Shown here one piece after another: positions 1-7,300 of a stretch of 9,418 nucleotides of DNA (positions are counted from its first letter, which is position 1; each line of letters opens with the position of its first letter). The notes under the pieces were generated by a model, which had not been told where the DNA came from, did not search any database, and saw nothing but the letters and a program-made list of their open reading frames with translations. The translations under genes were made by a program, and so were the position numbers. Source of the stretch: Pseudonocardiales bacterium (GTDB taxonomy: Bacteria; Actinomycetota; Actinomycetes; Mycobacteriales; Jatrophihabitantaceae); the NCBI GenBank assembly GCA_025465405.1, contig JAODNL010000067.1, positions 1-9,418 on the forward strand, read 5' to 3'.

Positions 1-575
1 GTGACGTGGACCGTGAATGGGACCTCAGTCGGTTTTCCGGCGCGGCCGACGAGTCCCGGCAGCGTGTCGATGATCAACTCCACGGCGTCGGCGGCCACCG
101 CCTCGGCCGGGTCCAGGACGACCAGCACGTCCCACGTGTGCAGCGCGTGCTCGGCGAGCCGCATTCGCAGAAGGCTGGCCAATGTCTGCTCGCCGCCGAA
201 CATGTCCAGCCGCCACTGCCGCCGCTCGTCGGCGGTGAGCGAGTCCAGCCGGTTCAGGAACGCGGCGTCGGCGGAGATCGCGTCCCTGGCTTGCTCCGCC
301 GGACTCTTCGCGTTCCACCGATCCCAGATGGGCTGGATCTGCTCGATGCCCGGCGCCGCTGTCTCGCTCAGCCCGGCGTCCAGAAACAGACCGAAGATCT
401 CCGCGCCCGAGCCGAGGTGTGATGCCACCTGGCCGATGGACCAATCGTCGTCGTACGACGGCCCGGCGACCTGCGTATCGGTCAGACCTTCGAGGGCCGC
501 CACGAGGCGATCATGCGAACGGCGCAGGGCGGCGAGCGTCTCGTTCACTGTCGGGTGATCGGCAAGAGTCGTCAT
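1..575 (-). CDS. Mycothiol-dependent maleylpyruvate isomerase / DinB-like protein (partial, 3' end outside window)
   Basis: Seen: 191 codons from ATG (575-573) to the window edge. The reading is continuous and begins MTTLADHPTVNETLAALRRS. GGAGG lies at 587-591 on this strand, 11 nt before the start, which is a little far. Family knowledge: the MDMPI/DinB fold is a four-helix bundle binding zinc through a His near residue 52 and an E-x3-H near 144-148. Here H53 (in ASHLGSGAEI) and E142/H146 (in AEHALHTWDV) fit that pattern, so the metal site looks intact. Members use or are thought to use mycothiol, the actinobacterial thiol; most have no known substrate, and only a few are true maleylpyruvate isomerases. 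Inference: a cytosolic thiol-transfer or isomerase enzyme of unknown substrate. The C-terminal part is missing from the window. It is divergent from a TetR gene, which probably controls it. The family call is firm, the reaction is not. Confidence 0.82.
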   Translation of the reverse strand, partial: MTTLADHPTVNETLAALRRSHDRLVAALEGLTDTQVAGPSYDDDWSIGQVASHLGSGAEIFGLFLDAGLSETAAPGIEQIQPIWDRWNAKSPAEQARDAISADAAFLNRLDSLTADERRQWRLDMFGGEQTLASLLRMRLAEHALHTWDVLVVLDPAEAVAADAVELIIDTLPGLVGRAGKPTEVPFTVHV

Positions 576-613
576 ACAGGACGTCGCCTCCGCATGAACT
601 AACCAGGGCATAC

Positions 614-650
614 TCCCCGGTTCTGTTCCCGACGCTAGCAGAACCGGGGA
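614..650. promoter_or_regulatory. Perfect 12-bp inverted repeat between divergent genes, candidate TetR operator
   Basis: Seen: the arms TCCCCGGTTCTG (614-625) and CAGAACCGGGGA (639-650) are exact reverse complements around a 13-nt centre. The repeat lies 38 bp from the minus-strand start at 575 and 30 bp from the plus-strand start at 681. Inference: a dyad in a divergent gap next to a TetR gene is most simply its operator, controlling both directions. It could also form a hairpin, but there is no T-run on either side and no gene ends here, so a terminator is unlikely. Confidence 0.6.
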
Positions 651-680
651 CAGCACCCCGCTTCGGGATAAGCTCCCACC

Positions 681-1343
681 GTGGCCCGCGTGGAAGCCTC
701 CGCTCCGGGGCTGCGCGCCGACGCTGCTCGTAACCGATGCGCGATCATCGAGGCCGCCGGCGAGCTGTACGGCCAGCATGGTCTCGACACGCCGTTCGAC
801 GACATCGCGCGGCACGCCGGCGTCGGCAACGCCACCCTCTACCGGCACTTCCCGACCCGCTGCGCCCTGCTCGCCGCGGTATTTGCCGACACCCTGGAGC
901 GCGTCGTCGAAGCGGCCGAGCGAGCCCTCGCCATCCGTGACCCCTGGGACGGGTTCGCTGCCCACCTCACGTTCCTGTGCAACCTGCAGGCCACCAATCG
1001 CGGGCTGGCCGATCTGCTCATCACCGCCGTCACGGGCGCACCCGAGATCGAGCAACTTCGCAAGCGCGCCTACCGGGCTTTCGTCCGGTTGTCAGAACGC
1101 GCGAAAGCGAGCGGAAGCCTGCGCGCGGACTTCACACCCGAAGACCTCGTGCTGCTGCTCATGGCCAACGCCGGACTGGTGCACCGGACCGGCGACATCG
1201 CTCCAGTCGCATCCGAGCGATTCATCACTCTCGCCCTCGATGGGCTGCGCAAGGCGGCCGCTACCACAGGAACCTCCCCGCCCGGCGCCGCGGTGATGCG
1301 CCGGGCCATGCGCAAACGCGGCCAGGATCTCGGCTACACCTGA
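681..1343 (+). CDS. TetR/AcrR-family transcriptional regulator
   Basis: Seen: 220 residues. Residues 18-64 form the TetR helix-turn-helix: an IIEAAGELYGQHG helix, then FDDIARHAGVGNATLYRHF, which carries the family signature (x-I-A-x-x-A-G-V-x-x-x-T-L-Y-x-H-F). The rest is the variable helical ligand-binding and dimerisation part, followed by a basic tail (about 195-220). Start: GTG at 681; a second in-frame GTG at 690 is possible. No ribosome-binding site is visible. GATAAG at 667-672 could serve as a -10 box for a leaderless transcript starting at or near the GTG, but the -35 is poor. Context: divergent from the MDMPI-type gene across a 105-bp gap with a perfect dyad, the usual arrangement of a TetR repressor and its target. 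Inference: a ligand-released repressor of that gene and of itself. The ligand cannot be deduced. Confidence 0.9.
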   Translation: MARVEASAPGLRADAARNRCAIIEAAGELYGQHGLDTPFDDIARHAGVGNATLYRHFPTRCALLAAVFADTLERVVEAAERALAIRDPWDGFAAHLTFLCNLQATNRGLADLLITAVTGAPEIEQLRKRAYRAFVRLSERAKASGSLRADFTPEDLVLLLMANAGLVHRTGDIAPVASERFITLALDGLRKAAATTGTSPPGAAVMRRAMRKRGQDLGYT

Positions 1344-1432
1344 CGCAGAAATCGCCCGCACACCAATTTGTCGATCCGCGGCGGTCGTGTTCGTCGAGAC
1401 AGTATGGATCGATCAACAGAGAGGCGGACACC

Positions 1433-1762
1433 ATGCAATTCCTGATGCTCGTATGCCGTGACACGGAGCCGGTTGAGCCATCCGCGGCCGGCGGCGACGT
1501 CGAAGAGTGGGTCTCGACCATGGACGGCCGCGGCCTCCGTGTGGCCGGCGACCGGCTCGCGCCCGAGCGCGAGGCGTCAGTGGTACGGGTTCGTAACGGC
1601 AAGAAGGTGGTGACGGACGGCCCCTTCTTGGAGACGAAGGAAGTGCTCGGCGGTTTCGACCTGCTCGAGTGCCGCGATATGGCCGAGGCGATCGAAGTCG
1701 CGGCCGCGCACCCGTTCGCCACGCAAGGGGTCCTCGAGATCCGGCCGGTCTGGACGGGCTGA
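1433..1762 (+). CDS. YCII-related (DGPF-domain) protein
   Basis: Seen: 109 residues, starting MQFLMLVCRD and carrying VVTDGPFLETKEVLGGF at about 59-75, which contains the DGPF motif that names the family, and ending in a conserved IRPVW segment. The ATG at 1433 is chosen because AGAGAGG (1418-1424) sits 8 nt upstream and the homologous region begins exactly there. The open frame extends further upstream, but that part overlaps the TetR gene and has no family resemblance. Family knowledge: YCII-like proteins are small ferredoxin-like-fold dimers. They are often encoded beside ECF sigma factors, and their biochemical role is mostly unknown. Here no sigma factor follows; the next gene is an opposing LuxR-type gene whose stop is 7 nt away. 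The gene lies 89 nt after the TetR gene on the same strand, so co-transcription is possible. Confidence 0.88.
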   Translation: MQFLMLVCRDTEPVEPSAAGGDVEEWVSTMDGRGLRVAGDRLAPEREASVVRVRNGKKVVTDGPFLETKEVLGGFDLLECRDMAEAIEVAAAHPFATQGVLEIRPVWTG

Positions 1763-1769
1763 GTTCGGC

Positions 1770-2432
1770 CTACCGGGTGGAGGCGGCGAGGCCGTGCGCT
1801 TGACCGATCTTGCCGGCCTCGACCCGGTTGCCGACGGCGAGTTTGCGCAGCACGTTTGAGACGTGCACGCTGACCGTCTTCTTGCTGATGAAGAGCGTTT
1901 CGCCGATCTCCCGGTCGCTGCTCCCGCTGGCGAGCTGCCCGAGGACCTCGACCTCGCGAGCCGTCAGTCCGAGATCGGCGGCGAGCTGCGTTGCAGGAGC
2001 AGGGCCAGCACTGTCGGCTGCGCCCAGGTCGAGTCGCGCGCGTTGCGCGAGGCTCTGGATACGAGCCGACAGCGGCCCCGCTCCGAGATCGCGGCTGAGG
2101 TGCCACGCCGTGGTCAGGCACACGGCGGCGCGCGCCCGCCCGGCTCGGCCTTCCAGCAGAGCTTCGGCTTCACGCCACTGGCAATAGGCCGCGCGGTACG
2201 GCTCGTGGGTGGCGGCCCACGCTCGTCCGGCCTCGGCCCAGAGTTCCGGGTCGGATCGTTGCAGCCGCGAGCGTTCGGCCGAGGACAGCGCGGCGAAGCC
2301 CAGCGTGCGTGGTGCCTGCGGTACGCCGCGGCCGACGCAGGCGACGACGGCGAACGTAATCGCGACAATTCGGGTCCAGCTCGCGAAATGATTGGGCGTG
2401 GCCTTCAACAACTGCGCTGCGACGTTGGACAT
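1770..2432 (-). CDS. Short LuxR-family DNA-binding protein, apparent C-terminal fragment of a large ATPase-LuxR regulator
   Basis: Seen: 220 residues from ATG at 2432. Residues 154-215 are a LuxR/GerE helix-turn-helix: LGLTAREVEVL, then DREIGETLFISKKTVSVHVSNVL and RKLAVGNRVEA. Residues about 62-137 (DPELWAEAGRAW to QRARLDL) resemble the helical TPR-like segment that precedes this domain in the ~900-residue LAL/MalT-like regulators of actinomycetes. The AAA ATPase and most of the sensor are absent. Residues 19-34 (WTRIVAITFAVVACVG) are hydrophobic and atypical for this family. Start choice: AGGAGGG (2438-2444 on this strand) lies 5 nt before the ATG. An in-frame GTG at 2480 adds 16 residues with no such site, and a stop at 2508-2510 closes the frame. 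Inference: either a decayed remnant or a small stand-alone regulator. The strong ribosome-binding site argues that it is still translated. Confidence 0.8.
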   Translation of the reverse strand: MSNVAAQLLKATPNHFASWTRIVAITFAVVACVGRGVPQAPRTLGFAALSSAERSRLQRSDPELWAEAGRAWAATHEPYRAAYCQWREAEALLEGRAGRARAAVCLTTAWHLSRDLGAGPLSARIQSLAQRARLDLGAADSAGPAPATQLAADLGLTAREVEVLGQLASGSSDREIGETLFISKKTVSVHVSNVLRKLAVGNRVEAGKIGQAHGLAASTR

Positions 2433-2537
2433 GAGGACCCTCCTGTAGGTCCGGCCACTCTGGTGGTGGCGATGACCCACAGTGCGCGTGAGGAGGATGC
2501 GGCGACATCAGGAGTGCGCCTCAGATTCGCCCCGCGC

Positions 2538-2568
2538 GATACCTAGCTTTGCCCGGTCGACACCTAGC
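2538..2568. promoter_or_regulatory. Pair of 10-bp direct repeats (GAYACCTAGC), 21 bp apart
   Basis: Seen: GATACCTAGC at 2538-2547 and GACACCTAGC at 2559-2568, identical except for one pyrimidine change. They start 21 bp apart, two turns of the helix, so both face the same side. They lie in the 191-bp gap between the divergent LuxR-type gene and the PPOX gene, 55 bp before the PPOX start. Inference: binding sites for a regulator, possibly the neighbouring LuxR-type protein. The rest of the gap (2433-2537) holds only the LuxR ribosome-binding site and a weak AGTGCGC repeat (2481 and 2513). Confidence 0.45.
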
Positions 2569-2623
2569 GCCGTCTGGGTTCGCGACTGGACTTGAAGTGC
2601 ACTGCAACTTGTTTACTGGACGC

Positions 2624-2995
2624 ATGGCCGAACTGATCCCTGCACACATCGAGTACCTTGCCAGCCAGCAACTGGGCCGGCTCGCCACGGCCGGTGCCGA
2701 CCGGAAGCCGCACGTGGTGCCGACGTCATTCCGCTACAACCCCGAGCTCGGCACGGTAGACGTCGGCGGTCACCACGTCGCGACGACCAAGAAGTACCGG
2801 GATGTTCAGGCGAACGGGTGGGCAGCGATCGTCGTCGACGATCTCGTCTCGAGCGATCCATGGACGCCTCGCATGCTCGAGATCCGCGGCCGCGCCGAGG
2901 CGATCCCGACCGGTGGCGCGCACCTTGGTCCGGGATTCGGCGGTGCCTTCATCCGGATCCACCCTGAAAAGATCAACAGCTACGGCATTGCCTAA
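2624..2995 (+). CDS. PPOX-class F420-dependent oxidoreductase-type protein (MSMEG_5819-like)
   Basis: Seen: 123 residues with the split-barrel flavin/F420-binding pattern. The segments are LGRLATAGADRKPHVVPTSF (18-37), then RYNPELGTVDVGG (37-49), TTKKYRDV (54-61), DDLVSSDPWTPR with EIRGRAEA (72-93), and a closing IRIHPEKINSYGIA (110-123) typical of the subgroup. Length matches the family. Start: ATG 2624, because family similarity begins there. The frame is open back to a TTG at 2549 without resemblance. No ribosome-binding site precedes the ATG; TTTACT (2612-2617) or TACTGG (2614-2619) could be a -10 for a near-leaderless transcript. Family knowledge: these proteins bind F420 or flavin and reduce or bind small molecules; few substrates are known. 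It converges with the ROK gene, with 10 nt between stops. Subfamily is from memory of the pattern. Confidence 0.85.
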   Translation: MAELIPAHIEYLASQQLGRLATAGADRKPHVVPTSFRYNPELGTVDVGGHHVATTKKYRDVQANGWAAIVVDDLVSSDPWTPRMLEIRGRAEAIPTGGAHLGPGFGGAFIRIHPEKINSYGIA

Positions 2996-3005
2996 CTGCT
3001 GCTCC

Positions 3006-4181
3006 TCACCCGATCAGCGTCGATGCGCGCATCGCGGTGGCGATGGTGCCGAGCAGTTCCGCGCGCGCACCCAGCTGCCCCGCGGTTACCTGCACGGTGT
3101 TCGCACTTGCCGGCTGCGCGTAGCGATCGATCGACTCCCGCACGCCGCCGACAAAGGGAGTGCCGCCCGCACCCAGCTCTCCGCCGAGCACGATGGCCGC
3201 GGGATTCAGGCAGTTCACGAGGTCGGCGACCACCCGTCCGATCGTGCGGCCGGCATCGGTGAGTACGCGCGCCGCTGACGAGTTGCGCGCCAGCTCAGCC
3301 AGTGGCGGCAGCAGATTCACGTCCATGTCCGAGCCGCTGGTCGACAGAACGTGCGCGAGCCGTTCGCGCACCGCACTGATCGACACGACTGTCTCGAGGC
3401 AGCCCCGGCTGCCGCACCGGCACCAGTTGGACGCGCCGGGGATGTGAGTGTGCCCGATCTCCCCCGCGATCCCCGTCGAGCCCCGGTAGGTCTGGCCGCC
3501 GAGCACGATGCCCGCACCGATTCCGTGCGAGGCCTTGATGTAGAGAAAGTCGTCGAAGCGGCGGGCCGCACCGAAGGCCCGCTCACCCTGCGCCCCCATG
3601 TCGGCGTCATTGCCGACGAGCACCGCACGACCCAGGCGCTGCTCCAACTCGGCGGCGGGATCGAGGTCGACCCAATCGGAGAGGATGGTCGGCGCGCTCA
3701 CCACGTTGGTGCGCATGTCAAGCGGTCCCGGGATGCCCGCCGCGATGCCCATGACCTCGTCGAGGCGATGGCCGCTGCGGCGCAAAGCACGCTTGGCCAG
3801 GATGGCAGCGAGGTCGAGCGCGCGCTCGGGACAGTGGTCGACGTCCAGCTCTCCCGAGCACTCGGCGAGCACCTCGCCCCCACTCGTGGCGGCCGCGGCG
3901 GTGACGTGCGCGTGGCCGAGGTCGATGCCGAGCAAGACGCCGCGACGGCTGGACAGCCTGAGCACCGTTGCCGGCCGGCCACGCCCCCCGCTCGGCTCGT
4001 CCGTCATCGTCTCGACGATCAGACCGTCACTGAGCAAACCTGCGACGCACTCACCGACGGCGCTGCGTGAAAGGCCGGTAACGCGGCTCAGGTCCGCGCG
4101 GGTGGCCGAGCCCAGCTCGGTGATCGCGGTGAGCACGGGGTCACGCGTGCGCCTGCGCCGTGCTCCCACGTCCAGGGTCAT
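3006..4181 (-). CDS. ROK-family transcriptional repressor
   Basis: Seen: 391 residues, full length for a ROK repressor. Residues 15-65 are a winged helix-turn-helix (TRADLSRVTGLSRSAVGECV, then the wing GGRGRPATVLRL). The sugar-kinase-like part follows: DLGHAH at 87-92, IAAGIPGPLD at 146-155, GNDADMGAQGE at 190-200, the ROK signature around 214-244, and the zinc site H244, C254, C256, C261 followed by E263 (WCRCGSRGCLE). D192, the position of the catalytic base in ROK kinases, is kept. The phosphate-binding DxGGT loop reads DLGHA, as in many actinobacterial regulators that bind but do not phosphorylate sugar. Start: ATG 4181; a stop lies just upstream in frame, and no ribosome-binding site is clear. 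Context: divergent from an exported family 3 glycosidase. Inference: represses the glycosidase and itself until a released sugar binds. The sugar is not identifiable. Confidence 0.93.
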   Translation of the reverse strand: MTLDVGARRRRTRDPVLTAITELGSATRADLSRVTGLSRSAVGECVAGLLSDGLIVETMTDEPSGGRGRPATVLRLSSRRGVLLGIDLGHAHVTAAAATSGGEVLAECSGELDVDHCPERALDLAAILAKRALRRSGHRLDEVMGIAAGIPGPLDMRTNVVSAPTILSDWVDLDPAAELEQRLGRAVLVGNDADMGAQGERAFGAARRFDDFLYIKASHGIGAGIVLGGQTYRGSTGIAGEIGHTHIPGASNWCRCGSRGCLETVVSISAVRERLAHVLSTSGSDMDVNLLPPLAELARNSSAARVLTDAGRTIGRVVADLVNCLNPAAIVLGGELGAGGTPFVGGVRESIDRYAQPASANTVQVTAGQLGARAELLGTIATAMRASTLIG

Positions 4182-4199
4182 GGCGGGACGATACCCGCT

Positions 4200-4252
4200 T
4201 TTTACCGCTCAACGGCGAAAGTACGACGAGTTTTTGACTCTTGACGGCGAAT
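4200..4252. promoter_or_regulatory. Three copies of a CGGNNAAW half-site, candidate ROK operator
   Basis: Seen: CGGCGAAA at 4213-4220, CGGCGAAT at 4245-4252, and CGGTAAAA on the opposite strand (4207-4200). The first and third form a spaced dyad centred near 4210. The two plus-strand copies share the longer ACGGCGAA (4212-4219, 4244-4251) and start 32 bp apart, about three helical turns. The right-hand copy overlaps the -35 box at 4241-4246, and the dyad lies 20-40 bp before the ROK start codon. Inference: one protein bound here could shut off both directions. Confidence 0.45.
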
Positions 4253-4269
4253 AACTGCGCGCATATGGT
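4241..4269 (+). promoter_or_regulatory. Vegetative-type promoter of the family 3 glycosidase gene
   Basis: Seen: TTGACG (4241-4246), a 17-nt spacer, and TATGGT (4264-4269). This matches the main vegetative sigma consensus well in both boxes and spacing. A transcript starting near 4276 would carry a leader of about 50 nt with AAGGAG at 4311-4316 before the ATG at 4326. Confidence 0.6.
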
Positions 4270-4325
4270 CCGATTTGCCGCATGCGTCCAACCAGTCGTG
4301 GATGCCGGTTAAGGAGCCCCCGGAC

Positions 4326-7300
4326 ATGTCGAAGATGACCAAGTCGAAGATCTCCCGGCGTCGATCGCGCCTCGCCCTGCTCGTTGTGGCGGTGGCGGCG
4401 AGCCTGGTCGCCATACCGGCTGTGGCGCCGGCGCACGCGCCGGTGGCGCGAGCAGCGGCGCCCGCATCGAGCGCCTGCCCGTGGGTGGGTTCCCACGCAC
4501 CCACGAATGCCCGAGTGGCGCAGGTACTCGCAAAGATGACGCTGGACGAGAAGATCGTCATGGTCCACGGGGCCGCCGGCTCCGCGTACACCGGCTACAT
4601 CCCGGGCGACGCACGCCTGTGCATCCCGGCGCTGAAGCTGCAGGACGGCCCGGTGGGCGTGCGGATGACCGACACCACGCAACTGCCATCGGCAGCGAAC
4701 GTGGCAGCGACGTTCGACACCTCGATCGCCCAGTCCTACGGCAGCGTGATCGGCGCCGAGGACAAGACGAAGGGTGTCAACGTCGATCTCGGTCCGACGG
4801 TGAACATCGTGCGTGACCCTCGGTGGGGACGCGCGTTCGAGTCGTACAGCGAGGACCCCTACCTCACCGGCCAGATCGGCTCGGCGGACATCAACGGCAT
4901 CCAGTCGCAGGGCGTCATGGCGCAGGTCAAGCACTTCGCCGTGTACAACCAGGAGACCAACCGCAACACGACCGCCGACAACGCGATAGTCGACGACCGG
5001 ACGGTGCACGAGATCTACACGGCCGCCTTCGGCGCGATCGTGACGCAGTCGCACCCGTCGTCAGCGATGTGCTCGTACTCGGCCGTGAACGGCAACTTCG
5101 CCTGCGAGAACGCCTACCTCGACAACATCCTGAAGACCGAGTTCGGCTTCGACGGGTTCATCACCTCGGACTGGGGCGGCACGCACAGCACGGTCGCGTC
5201 GGCCAATGCGGGCATGGACATGGAGATGCCCGACGGCACGTACTTCGGCACGGCGCTCAAGCAGGCGGTGCAGAGCGGTCAGGTGGCGCAGAGCCGGGTC
5301 GACGACATGGTCACGCGGATCATGCGGGAGGAGTTCCGGTTCGGCCTGTTCGACCACGCGTCACCGGATAGCCCGAACGCCGTCGCGTCCACGCCGGCCC
5401 ACGTGGCAACCGCTCGTACGGTTGCCGAGAACGGTGCGGTACTGCTCAAGAACAGCAACAACGCGCTGCCGCTGAACTCCAGCAGCACGCATTCGATCGC
5501 GGTGATCGGTGACGGCGCCGGTCCCGACACGATGAGCCACGGTGGTGGAAGCGCGGTGGTCGACGGCACCGGAACGGTGACGCCGTACGACGGCATCAAG
5601 GCGCGCGCCGGTTCCGGCACGACGGTGACGTATGCGCAAGGCAATCTGGGCAGCAGCGGTTACCCGACCGTCGACAGCAGCTACCTCACCCCGCCGTCCG
5701 GCACCGGACACGGGCTGCAGGGCCAGTACTACTCGAACACCACGCTGTCCGGCACACCCACGGCGACACAGACCGACCCGCAGGTGAAGTTCAACTGGAA
5801 CGGCGCGTCGCCCGCGCCGGGCGTTGCCGGCACGAACTTCTCGACGAAGTGGACGGGCACGCTGACCCCGCCTACCACCGGCACGTACACCTTCGGGCTG
5901 ACGAGCGACGACGGCAGCCGGCTGTTCATCAACGGCACGCAGGTGATCGACAACTGGCGCGACCAGGCGCCCAACACCCAGACCGCGCAGGTGTCGCTCA
6001 CCGCGGGCGCGCCGGTGCAGATCGAGGTCGACTACTACCAGGGCGGCGGCGGGGCCGAGGTGAACCTGGGCTGGCTGCAGCCGAACAACGATCTGATCAG
6101 CCAGGCGGCCGCGCTCGCGGCGAAGTCCGACGTCGCGATCGTGTACGCCAACGACTTCGAGTCCGAGGGCAGCGACCTGGCCAACATCGACCTGCCGGGT
6201 AACCAGAACCAGCTGATCGACGCGGTGGCGGCGGCCAATCCGAACACGATCGTGGTGCTGAACACGGGGTCGGCCGTGACGATGCCGTGGCTGGACAAGG
6301 TCGCCGGCGTGTTCGAGGCGTGGTATCCGGGCCAGCAGTCGGGCAACGCGATCGCCGCCCTGCTCTACGGCGACGTCAACCCGTCCGGCAAGCTGCCGGT
6401 GACGTTCCCGACCTCGCTCAGCCAGGTGCCGGCCTCGACGCCGGCGCAGTGGACGGGCGTGAACGGGCAGGTGCAGTACTCCGAGGGGCTCAACGTCGGA
6501 TATCGCTGGTACGACGCCAACCACGTGACGCCGCTCTTCCCATTCGGCTACGGCCTGTCCTACACCTCTTTCCGGTTCAGCGACCTGCACGTGTCCGCAC
6601 CGAAGATGTCGGAGAGCGGGCGCGTCGAGGTAACCGCACGCGTGAGGAATACCGGCACGCGCGCGGGCGCGGAGGTCGCCCAGCTGTACCTCGACGACCC
6701 GGCCTCGACCGGCGAACCGCCGAGCCAGCTCAAGGGATTCCAGAAGGTGTTCCTGCAGCCGGGCCAGTCCAAGAGCGTGGAGTTCACGATCAGCTCGCAC
6801 GACGCGTCGTACTGGAACAGCGCAGCGCACGGCTGGACCCTGGGCGCGGGCGCGTACACCCTGCACGTCGGTGATTCGTCACGGTCCCTACCGCTGTCCG
6901 GGACGTTCGCCGTGACCCGCACGAGCGGTCCGGAGATCACCACGGTTTCGGCTCCGGCGGTAGCTGTCCCCGGCTCGAGCGTGACGGTCACGACCACGTT
7001 CACCAACGGCGCGACGGTGCCGGTGCGGGACGCGGTCACGGGCCTGACTGTTCCCTCGGGCTGGAGCGCCATGGCCACCACGCCCGCCCGGTTCGCAGTC
7101 GTGTCGCCGGGACAAACGGTCAGCACGTCCTGGACGGTCGGCGTGCCGGCGGGTGCGAGCGGCGGCGCGGTGACGGTGTCGGCCAGCACCGTGTACTCAG
7201 GTCCGGACGCGCACCCGGCGACCAGCTCCACCACGGTGAACGTGGCGTACGCGAAGCTGTCCGACGCGTTCAACACGGTCGGCGTGACCGACGACTCGAA

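Noticed and set aside
977..1432. N-terminal extension of the YCII frame
   Set aside because: The extension overlaps the TetR gene and is low-complexity. The ribosome-binding site at 1418-1424 and the family N-terminus place the start at 1433.
1261..2121. Minus-strand open frame of 286 codons across the TetR end, YCII gene and LuxR tail
   Set aside because: It overlaps three genes with recognisable domains and has no domain resemblance of its own.
2433..2480. GTG start at 2480 for the LuxR-type gene
   Set aside because: AGGAGGG lies directly before the ATG at 2432 and would be inside the gene if the GTG were used; nothing comparable precedes the GTG.
4275..4325. TTG start at 4275 for the glycosidase
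   Set aside because: It would put 17 polar residues before a normal signal peptide and coincide with the predicted transcript start. AAGGAG supports the ATG at 4326.
4326..4439. Twin-arginine (Tat) signal in the glycosidase leader
   Set aside because: The basic run SRRRSRLALL lacks the F-L-K part of the Tat motif. A Sec signal is the simpler reading, though Tat is not excluded.
5361..6866. Long (501-codon) open frame antisense to the glycosidase gene
   Set aside because: Its product is an Arg/Val/His-rich composition typical of antisense frames in high-GC genes, while the plus strand carries unbroken family 3, PA14 and fibronectin motifs.
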